Positions 56,791-64,000 of a DNA stretch of 64,000 nucleotides are shown one piece after another (position 1 is the stretch's first letter; every line of letters begins with the position of its first letter). Where the stretch lies: positions 248,001 through 312,000 of the forward strand of contig JAJGOT010000459.1 in the NCBI GenBank assembly GCA_022457155.1, written 5' to 3'. The notes under the pieces are model-generated. The model made no database searches. It saw nothing but the letters and a program-made list of their open reading frames with translations, and had not been told where the DNA came from. The position numbers were made by a program, and so were the translations under genes. This DNA is from Cladopsammia gracilis. Its lineage: Eukaryota > Cnidaria > Anthozoa > Scleractinia > Dendrophylliidae.

Positions 56791-56823
56791 ATCTCGCTTA
56801 ATGCGCAAGCGCATTAACGAGAT
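56791..56823. other. Terminal palindrome of the Helentron-like element
   Basis: ATCTCGCTTAATGCG, CAA, then GCGCATTAACGAGAT: a 33-bp nearly perfect hairpin at the right junction with the LINE. Its outer half is the inverted repeat also found at 49627-49640. Confidence 0.75.
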
Positions 56824-59800
56824 AAAAAGCATTTGTTACAAGACATCTGTTGAGCAATTTATACTGAAATTCACGCGACTTTGTATCTAAGGTGACACGA
56901 AAAGGCAAACTGTAAATCTCTTCCCATTCTAAGGCATCGTCAACAAATTTTGCATTAAAGTTCTGCTGAGCAGTTGGTGGAGTAATGATTTTATTTCGAA
57001 GCTCCCTATAGATAGTCTTGGAAACCGCTGTTTTGATTGGTGCAGTTTGATTATTTAATTTTAATTTGATCTCATCATGTATATTAAAAGGTTCATCTTC
57101 CCTATAGGAACTTGCCCTTAGAGCCTCGCGCCATTCAGCTGGTAGGGCATCAATTAAAATCATAAGACTAAAGGCGTCTACTGGCGAAATATTCAGCTCC
57201 CTCAACCTGCGATTGTTTTTAATAAGAAGCTCATTGTTATCGGATATTAAATGCTTAATTCTAATTATTCCTTTCTCTGCAAGGTTTTTAAAATACACAG
57301 ACTTGCCTCCAATACAAATAAATTTGTTATTCCAAAGCACCATATTTGTAAGATCGTTCCCATTTAAATCCTGTACACTGCCCCAACTTGCCGCGGAGCA
57401 TTTTGCAAAACTTTTAAAGCATTCTTCATAAAATTTCGGCAGCTTTATCGACAATTTCTGCAATTCAAAGTTGCAACATAAGATCAATTTTCCTCCAACA
57501 GGTTTGAGATAATGCAGAAGAATTGTTTTCCAACTGCTTGGCTGATCATTAGCCAATTTCTTGCAACAGAGTATTCTTTGCGCTTCAATAATAGACTCTA
57601 AATGTGGCGCTTTAAGTCCTCCATCTTCGATTTCACTAACAAGAGCAGAGCGCTTAACTTTATCCTTTCCCTTCCATATGAAATCGAAGATAATTGTATT
57701 CACTTGTTTCACAAAATCTTTACTCATTGGTATCAAGCTTACCCGATATAAGAAGATAGGAATAATAAACGTTTTCACAATTTGGATTCTTCCGATAATA
57801 GTTAAATCTCTCCACTTCCAGATTCGTAATTTTTGTTGAATGGAACTAATTAATTCATCGGCGTTCAACTTATGTCTGGCTTGAGAATCATAAGAGAAGT
57901 GTACTCCCAATATTTTTACAGATTTCTTGACTTTTATATTCTGAAAATTGCCTGGAGAGGCGTTGCCTTCCTGTGAAGTATAAGCACGATTGCCTAATAA
58001 CAATATTTCTGATTTCTCATGGTTAATTTTGAGGCCCGAGCAACTTCCATAATCTTCTATAAGCTTAAGAAAATTTATTAGAGAGAAATCATTTTTCAAA
58101 AAGCCAGTCAGATCATCAGCAAAAAGGCCTAATTTAATTTCCTCTTTGTCTACTAAAATGCCATGGATGTCCTTGTTATTGCGTATACTGATGCATAAAA
58201 TCTCTAAAACCATGATAAACAAATGGGCGGAGAGAGGGTCTCCTTGTCTTACCCCTCTTTCGACTGCAAAAAGCTGAGTAGAAAATCCATTGTTTAGAAC
58301 GCAACTCGAGATTTTGTTATAGAAAGTATGGATCCATTGTATAAAAGATGATCCAAAACCAAAGGCAGACAACGTGCGGAATAAAAAATCCCGGCTCACA
58401 GTATCAAAGGCTTTTTTAAAATCTATACAGATCATTTTTCCTTCAATGTTGTATCTTTCTGTAAATTCCATAACATCTTCAATCGTTCTAGCTGCATCGA
58501 AAGTAGTCCTTCCTTTGACATAGGCACATTGGTTGTGATGTATAATATTGGGTAACACATTCTCTAATCTCTTAGCGATAGCTTTTGAACCTATGTTGAC
58601 ATCTACATTGATAAGAGAAATTGGTCTCCAGTTTGACAAGTGTCTTTTGTCTTTGTCTTTTTTCTCAATTAAGGTAATTATAGCTTGTTTTTGAGAATTT
58701 GATAGCTCACCATAGTCGTAGGAGTAGTTTAGGCTATCAACCATTACACCACCTAAAATATGCCAAAACGCTCTATAAAATTCGACTGTCAAACCGTCGT
58801 TTCCAGGTGACTTATTACTTTCAAACAACTGAAGACTTTTATAACACTCATCGATTGTTAATTTTCCATCGCAAATTCGGGTGTCATTATCAGAAAGTTT
58901 AGGTATTTTAGGATTATTTAAGAACGATTTTAATATATCCTCAGATGGACTGAGGGGATCCTGTTTGCAGAGATTAGAATAAAAAACATGAGTTTCCTGT
59001 AAAATCTTCTTAGGATCTGTAATAAGAACTCCTTCTTTATTGAAAACTTTGCGAACAGAGCTTTTAGCTTTCTTATGCGTTTCAAGGTTTAAAAAATATT
59101 TATTACTTTTTTCACCTTTCTCGTACCAAGTGGCTTTTGATCGAATTATGGCCCCTTTTGCTATTTGTTCATAAATTGAGTCGTATTCCATTTTCAGCAT
59201 TTCAAGCTCCTCCTGATTCCCAGCGGTTGGTGATTCATTGCATCTTTCCTCGCATATCCTTAGTGAAGCCTCAATATCAGAAATCTTTTTTCTTCTTTCA
59301 CGTGCTCTTTCTTTACTGTATTTTATTGCGATTTGCCTAATCCTGTACTTAATTAAGTCCCACAACAATCTTTTATCTGTAACATTATTAAATTCATTCA
59401 ACCATTCAGGTACTCTTTCGTTTATCAGTGTGACGAAGGTTTCGTCATCCGCCAGGCTAGCGTTGAACTTCCAAAAGGAGGGACCATGTTCTGATTTGTC
59501 TATGCTATTAAATTGAAGTAGAATTGCTGAATGATCGGAATTGATCGACGGAATAATGTCAGACTTTTCGATCTCATCTTGGCAAACGTCGCTGATTAAC
59601 CAATAATCAAGTCTTCTCTGAATAAAAGGGTTTTTTTGTCTCCATGTAAAACGCCTTCTTTCCGGGTTTCGTATCCGCCAAATATCTACTAAGTCAAAAT
59701 CCAAGCATAGATCTTCTATATTTTTGACTGAATCTTTTTTGAATGGTCTGCCGCCAGAACAATCAAGGTCAGAGTCAAGTCTGACATTGAAATCTCCCCC

Positions 59801-60307
59801 GAGAATTATCCTATGCTCTTTGCCGACAACACAATCTTCAATGTTTTTATTTAATTTATCAAAGAAACGGCATTGGTCTTGAGTCTTATTGGGAGCGTAA
59901 ATATTAACGAACAAAAAAAGCGCGTCCTGTACTTCAGCTTCCATTATAATTGAACGGCCTTCGTCGTCAGAATTTATTGATATTAGATTGAAATCAAGGT
60001 CGCTTCTAACTAAAACCATCACCCCACAACTATGATTAGAGCCGTGTGAAAAATGAAGCCTACCTTTCCATTGTGTTTTCCAAATGTGTTCCACATCCGC
60101 AGTACTATAGGTCTCTTGAAGGAAAATTATGTCGTATTTTCGCTCATTTAGCCAGGTGAACAGAGCTTTTCTCTTTGTGGATGAACGAATCCCTCGAACA
60201 TTAAGAGAAACTAATTTAAAATTTACATGTTCCCTTTCGAATGGGACAATAGAATTGAAAAAAAAAATACGTAAGCTGATAAATATCTTGTACCGCAAAC
60301 TGTACAT
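56824..60307 (-). CDS. LINE ORF2: AP endonuclease and reverse transcriptase (interrupted near the C-terminus)
   Basis: The N-terminal apurinic-type endonuclease shows SLNVRGIR, FLQETYS, NIYAPN, GGDFNV and SDHSAI. The RT shows NWRPISLINVD, DFKKAFDTVSRDF, GVRQGDPLSAHLF and the catalytic FADD at residues 729-732. It would nick target DNA and prime cDNA synthesis there. The first ATG at 60307 adds about 30 residues before the endonuclease core. The conceptual stop at 56798 lies inside the inserted block: the true frame continues at 49605. With that part ORF2 is about 1,290 residues. L1/Tx1 assignment rests on motif wording. Confidence 0.93.
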
Positions 60308-60569
60308 ATATTAACGAGGGGCTTTTACACACACACAAACTTAAATTAATCTCAAAACATATGATAAACAAAAAGAGACAATACCTAAGAGACATACAAT
60401 TTAACACAAAAGGGATAAATGACAGCTATGTAATTTGTACAGAAAGCTGTCTATGAGTGTGAGGCTCTTGACTAAATCTGCACATGCACTCCCGTATTAA
60501 ACAATGAAAGAAATAAGTTCATCGAATGAATAAATTTACTGGTAATGTCCGAGGACAAAAATAATCAGT
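60308..60569 (-). other. LINE inter-ORF region
   Basis: 262 bp between the ORF1 stop and the first ORF2 ATG, with CACACACA at 60329. No feature seen. Confidence 0.6.
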
Positions 60570-61430
60570 CTACATAGGAACAAATTGTCCGTTAATAAAT
60601 AATTTGTCTGGTTCAGGTTTCAGGAAGATAGCTGTTTTCCCTTCTTCTCGCGCCTTCTTCATTCTTGGCCATTGCTTCTTTCTTCTTTCGCTGATTTCCT
60701 TCGGGTAATCTGCGTAAACCTTTACATTCGTTTCTTCCTGCACTTCACGCGCTTTTCTGAAAATCATCTCCCGTTCAGGAAATCTTAAAAATCGAACAAT
60801 TATAGGCCTTGTTTCCCCTACCTTCTTTTTTCCAAGACGATGCGCTCTTTGGAATTCGATATCTTCAGCAATTTCCAACTCCAGCTCTTCTTTGAGAAAT
60901 TTGTGCACCACTTGAGGTACATCTTCGACACCACTGGCCGGTTCGGAAATACCAAAGAAACGCAAATTTTCTCGCCGGTTGTATACTTCTTGGTACAACA
61001 GTTTATCCTCGAGCTCTTTAATTTTGTTTGCACTCGCCTCTTCTTTCTTCTTAAGCGCTTCAAGCTCTGAGTTTGCAAAGGACATTGCTGTGTCCAATTC
61101 ATTCGATGTTTGTTCTATCGCTTTCGTCTTGTCGTTTAACTTGTTCAACTCTGTTCCAAAACTGTTTAACGACTTCTCCATAGATGTGACACGCTCAAAA
61201 ATATTTTCCAGGTTTTGCAATCTACTTTCGACGCTCGTGAGCGTTTGGCAAATAGTTTCAAGTTGTTCTGTAATCTTGTCGACATTGTCCGACATGTTTG
61301 ATTCTTGGTCGTCTTCGTCAAATACCACGTACGAGCTATTGCACAGTTTTTTTTCTTCTGGCGAACAAATGTCGCTATCTGAACTGTAGCTACCACTTGC
61401 TTTCGTTTTTCGCTTAATCCTTTGGGCCAT
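60570..61430 (-). CDS. LINE ORF1 RNA-binding protein (L1 ORF1p-like)
   Basis: 286 aa. Acidic Ser-rich N-terminus, then a long coiled coil (about residues 48-150, e.g. KITEQLETICQTLTSVESRL), an RRM-like segment with the typical RRENLRFFGI, and a C-terminal domain with RAHRLGKKK, RPIIVRFLRFPER and YADYPKEISERRK. This is the layout of L1-type ORF1p, a trimeric nucleic-acid chaperone that coats the LINE RNA. ATG at 61430 lies 95 bp inside the 5' end of the element. No stops or shifts. Confidence 0.9.
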   Translation of the reverse strand: MAQRIKRKTKASGSYSSDSDICSPEEKKLCNSSYVVFDEDDQESNMSDNVDKITEQLETICQTLTSVESRLQNLENIFERVTSMEKSLNSFGTELNKLNDKTKAIEQTSNELDTAMSFANSELEALKKKEEASANKIKELEDKLLYQEVYNRRENLRFFGISEPASGVEDVPQVVHKFLKEELELEIAEDIEFQRAHRLGKKKVGETRPIIVRFLRFPEREMIFRKAREVQEETNVKVYADYPKEISERRKKQWPRMKKAREEGKTAIFLKPEPDKLFINGQFVPM

Positions 61431-61524
61431 AAACCGACTTGGTTAAAAAAAGAAACTTTCGACTGAAATATACGGGAGTGAATACATGTGCGTCTTTACT
61501 CGGACATGGTCGCCCCAGATCAGT

Positions 61525-61538
61525 AAAGCAGTAAAAGG
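61525..61538. repeat. LINE target-site duplication, 5'-side copy
   Basis: AAAGCAGTAAAAGG, identical to 48939-48952. It marks the LINE 5' end at 61524. Confidence 0.85.
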
Positions 61539-61576
61539 TGACTTCCACTTGATTTTCTCAAAATAATTTCTGATAA

Positions 61577-62573
61577 GGGACTGCGCAATAATTACCAGGA
61601 GGGGGTTGGAAAACCAGAGGGGGGGATGGCATAAAGTAATATCAAAGCAAGGAAAGGGGGGACTCAAAGTAAAATAAGTCACTCAAGAGGAGGGGGCTAA
61701 ACATTTTGTTTCAAGTGTTCATAGTTCACACTGAAAGGCTTGATGATCTGTTCTGTGGCTGAACTGCAATTTCAATCTGTGGCAATACGATTATCTATTC
61801 TTCTCTATCTCTATAATATAGAGATGAATATTGTGATAAAGAGTTTCTAGCTTTTTAAATTTGAATTGTCCACAACATTTGAACAGTAGAATATAGTATA
61901 CGTCAGTGCAAATATTTTGCCTTGCATGGTGAAAATATTTTGTTCCAGTTCAAATATTTTGCACTGGTTCAAAATAAATTTGAACCACTGCACACAAAAT
62001 AATAATTACACCAAAATCATAATTTCACTACAACATAGATAATCATATTGCAACAGATTGAAGATGCACCTCAACCAGCATGGTCTTAAGATCAGTGGAG
62101 GTAAAGTGGCACTGGTTGAACGAGTTCTCCAGTACGTTCGTGGTGATCATTCTTGCATCCCACGAGAAACCCAAGAGAACGTTAACGAGGAAATTAGTTC
62201 CAGTGCAAGCAACTCGGATTCGCAATCAAGTGATTCAGAAGTGGAACCGGATAGCTTTGTTGAACACTGCTTGGAGGTCATGTTTGTTCCAGATACGGAT
62301 GTCCAACACGTTAACATGTAGCATTGCTGTATATCCATGTCTGGAACAAACATTACCTCGTAGCAATAACAGGTAGGTGTATATGAAGAAAATGTTGGGT
62401 AATTGTATATAAAAGGTGTGTGAAGAGGGGGGATCATAAAAAATTTCTGACTGATCAGAGGGGGGGGGGGGGCAATAACTAAATTCGCTCCTTTAGAGGG
62501 GGTATTACGTAATATTTTCCTACTTGAAGCCCATTTTCCAACCCCCCCCACCTGATAATTATTGCACAGTCCC
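61577..62573 (+). mobile_element. Harbinger-type DNA element A, copy 2 (TAA target site)
   Basis: GGGACTGCGCAATAATTACC at the left and GATAATTATTGCACAGTCCC at the right, flanked by TAA at 61574-61576 and 62574-62576. Same family as 13217-14489, opposite orientation, without that copy's nested MITE. Contains G/C runs inside both ends and a small SAP-like ORF. No transposase seen. Confidence 0.85.
62064..62321 (+). CDS. SAP-domain-like peptide carried by element A
   Basis: 85 aa from the ATG. Residues 1-30 (MHLNQHGLKISGGKVALVER) match the helix-turn-helix pattern of a SAP motif, which binds AT-rich DNA, including the GLKxSG turn and the LVER second helix. An acidic serine-rich tail follows. 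It may be a captured host exon or the N-terminus of a lost transposon protein. The other copy (13.9 kb) has the same segment but with a deletion of about 20 bp across the SAP turn. Confidence 0.45.
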   Translation: MHLNQHGLKISGGKVALVERVLQYVRGDHSCIPRETQENVNEEISSSASNSDSQSSDSEVEPDSFVEHCLEVMFVPDTDVQHVNM

Positions 62574-62689
62574 TAAGAAGTTGTTTCAACTCACTTATGT
62601 TGGATTAAATATTTAAGTCAAATTTTAAGTGCACTAACTCAAAATATCGAGTAGTACAATGCCTACTTTACAAAAAAAAAATAGTCGGT

Positions 62690-63085
62690 TGTACTCATTT
62701 GCGTTAATTTACAGAGATTTTGTGATGCCCCGTTTGCGTCAATTTACAGAGATTTCATAATGCCCTGTTTGCGTCAATTTACAGAGAATTTATAGTGCCC
62801 CGTTTGCGTCAATTTACAGAGTTTTTATGATGCCCCGTTTCCGTCAATTTACAGAGATTTCATAATGCCCCGTTTGCGTCAATTTACAGAGATTTTATAG
62901 TGCCCCGTTTGCGTCAATTTACAGAGATTTTATAATGCCCCATTTGCGTCAATTTACAGAGATTTTATAATGCCCCATTTGCGTCAATTTACAGAGATTT
63001 TATAATGCCCCGTTTGCGTCAATTTACAGAGATTCTATGATGCTCCGTTTGCGTCAATTTACAGCGATTTTATAATGCCCAGTTA
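62690..63085. repeat. 35-bp minisatellite, about 11 copies
   Basis: Unit GCGTCAATTTACAGAGATTT + TATAATGCCCCGTTT. Spacing is contiguous with no unique spacers. Diverged copies continue right of the LINE fragment (63500-63530). Confidence 0.95.
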
Positions 63086-63490
63086 GGTAGGTAAACTTTA
63101 TTTATCGTACGCGGTGTCAATTCATAATACATGTTCTTCCGTCGAGCCTTAATCAGCAACAGATTAATAACGTAACTCAATTAAATTGTCTAACTAAATT
63201 CATTATCTGTATACGGGATTATACTAAAAACTATAAAAAGTATCCTTTATTAACTATCATTAAATTAGATAAAAGGAAATGCATGATTTAAAAGAGCTAA
63301 GAGTGAGCTACATCTTAGCGCTCAAAGGCAAGCTGTTCCAGAGAACAGAACCCGCGCTATTGCAAACTTCGTTTGCCTGCTTCAGTACTCGGTCTAGGAA
63401 CGAAAAGGCTGTATTTTGAATTTCTTAGATTATGTGAGTGAACACTGGATATAGCTTTAAAAATTCTATATAGACGATTCGGAGAAAGAT
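63086..63490 (-). pseudogene. LINE 3' fragment inserted in the minisatellite
   Basis: The minus strand reads NRLYRIFKAISSVHSHNLRN, PRPSTEAGKRSLQ then, after a shift, RAGSVLWNSLPLSAKM: the tail after the RT domain of a CR1/jockey-type LINE. It ends ATAAATAAAGTTTACCTACC. The minisatellite unit resumes immediately on the other side. Confidence 0.65.
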
Positions 63491-63491
63491 T

Positions 63492-64000
63492 ATGTTTGTT
63501 TGTGTCAATTTACAGAGATTTTATAATTCCTCGTTTGTTATTAGATGTTCCCCTTGGGGACCACATTAATTTACAGAGATTTGGTAACTGAATTAAAATT
63601 AAAATTACGCAGTGCCATTTACAGACATTTTATATTAGAAAACTAGGCGTTATTAAATCTTTGTAAATAGAAGATTTACAAATATTGTTGGTAGATTTTA
63701 TAAAGTCTGTAAATTGTAAGTCTTTCCTCTCACTACAGCTCCTATAATTTATAAACATTTTACAAACATTTTATAAAGAACAAGACAACAAAACTATATA
63801 AAATGTCTGTCAAACGAATTTACAGAGATTTTGTTTTCAACAGGAGATAGTATCAAGTCTGTAAATTCAAGATTTGTAGACATTTTATGAAGTCTGTAAA
63901 TGGTCCAAATTTTCCAGTGTATATTAATTTAATGCCAAAACAGGCCTGGCCTTTAGACAGTATGTGACCATGACCGATTTTAGTAGATATTTTAATTCTC
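63492..64000. repeat. Degenerate continuation of the ATTTACAGA repeat
   Basis: Words such as TTTACAGAGATTTTATAATT, TTTACAGACATTTTATA and its inverse TATAAAGTCTGTAAATT are scattered to the window edge. No gene. Confidence 0.5.

Larger units (their letters stand above)
49606..56823 (-). mobile_element. Helentron/Helitron2-like element inserted in the LINE
   Basis: In minus-strand reading it starts ATCTCGTTAATGCGC after a T-run. Near its other end it has the inverted CGCATTAACGAGAT (49627-49640), followed by a hairpin GGCT-TTAAG-AGCC (49614-49626) and about 8 bp to the junction with another T. There is no target duplication: removing it leaves T^T and restores the LINE ORF2 frame (TNAF|LFKVGV). 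A short inverted repeat that is terminal at one end and internal at the other, a 3' hairpin, TT insertion and an OTU-domain ORF in the same orientation all fit Helentrons. Rep and helicase domains were not found, so this copy is non-autonomous or gutted by nested insertions. Confidence 0.65.
48953..61524 (-). mobile_element. Full-length L1/Tx1-like LINE, split by a 7.2-kb insertion
   Basis: Minus-strand order: 5' end at 61524, ORF1 (60570-61430), ORF2 (56824-60307 plus 49211-49605), 3' UTR with CATTAAA repeats, and poly(A) (T12 at 48953-48964). Exact 14-bp duplications bound it (48939-48952 and 61525-61538), showing that both pieces belong to one insertion event. Without the insert the element is about 5.35 kb. 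Most of ORF1 and ORF2 is open, so it was young when it was interrupted. Confidence 0.9.

Noticed and set aside
56798..56823. Natural C-terminus of LINE ORF2 at the stop 56798
   Set aside because: The last residues (VNALAH) are coded by the inserted block. The conserved C-terminal Cys/His motif is found at 49211-49605 in the same element.
62690..63085. Regular repeats that look like a CRISPR array
   Set aside because: Units are contiguous 35-bp repeats with no unique spacers, no cas genes, and the window is eukaryotic.

Overview
This window looks like intron-rich animal DNA, most likely from a cnidarian, and probably an anthozoan such as a stony coral (inference). The evidence is one fully reconstructable host gene with about 15 short exons and GT/AG introns, a dense mix of DIRS, LINE, Harbinger-like, hAT-like and Helitron-family sequence, dozens of hairpin MITEs, long poly-G tracts and many mini- and microsatellites. 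There is no bacterial-style operon, CRISPR array or rRNA.

Left end (1-9549): most of a DIRS-type retrotransposon on the + strand. It has a 28-bp minisatellite, gag with a CCHC knuckle, reverse transcriptase/RNase H, a zinc-ribbon exon, a tyrosine recombinase, and right-end split direct repeats (B1-A2-B2). Two almost identical 1.8-kb segments lie in the same orientation between RT and recombinase. The second one separates the zinc ribbon from the recombinase catalytic domain.

10-33 kb: short inverted-repeat elements, then a host front-end fatty-acid desaturase gene on the minus strand. I assembled 15 coding exons (16453-33062, about 447 aa) with a cytochrome b5 HPGG motif and three histidine boxes. 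Its introns hold MITEs, a LINE 3' relic, (AGC/AGT)n and a G-rich minisatellite. A hairpin MITE sits about 120 bp upstream of the start codon.

33-48 kb: a duplicated block carrying different insertions in each copy (natural empty sites), a degenerate LINE, several tandem repeats, a 36-bp minisatellite of about 1 kb, and exons of a putative small two-helix membrane protein on the minus strand.

48.9-61.5 kb: one L1/Tx1-like LINE on the minus strand, flanked by an exact 14-bp target-site duplication and ending in poly(A). It is split near the end of ORF2 by a 7.2-kb block with features of a Helentron/Helitron2 element: T^T insertion without duplication, a 14-bp terminal inverted repeat, a subterminal hairpin and an OTU-domain ORF. 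Removing the block restores the ORF2 frame. The block itself contains nested inverted-repeat elements and a Harbinger transposase relic.

61.5-64 kb: a TAA-flanked Harbinger-type element encoding a SAP-like peptide, with a second copy at 13.2-14.5 kb in the opposite orientation, then a 35-bp minisatellite interrupted by a LINE fragment.
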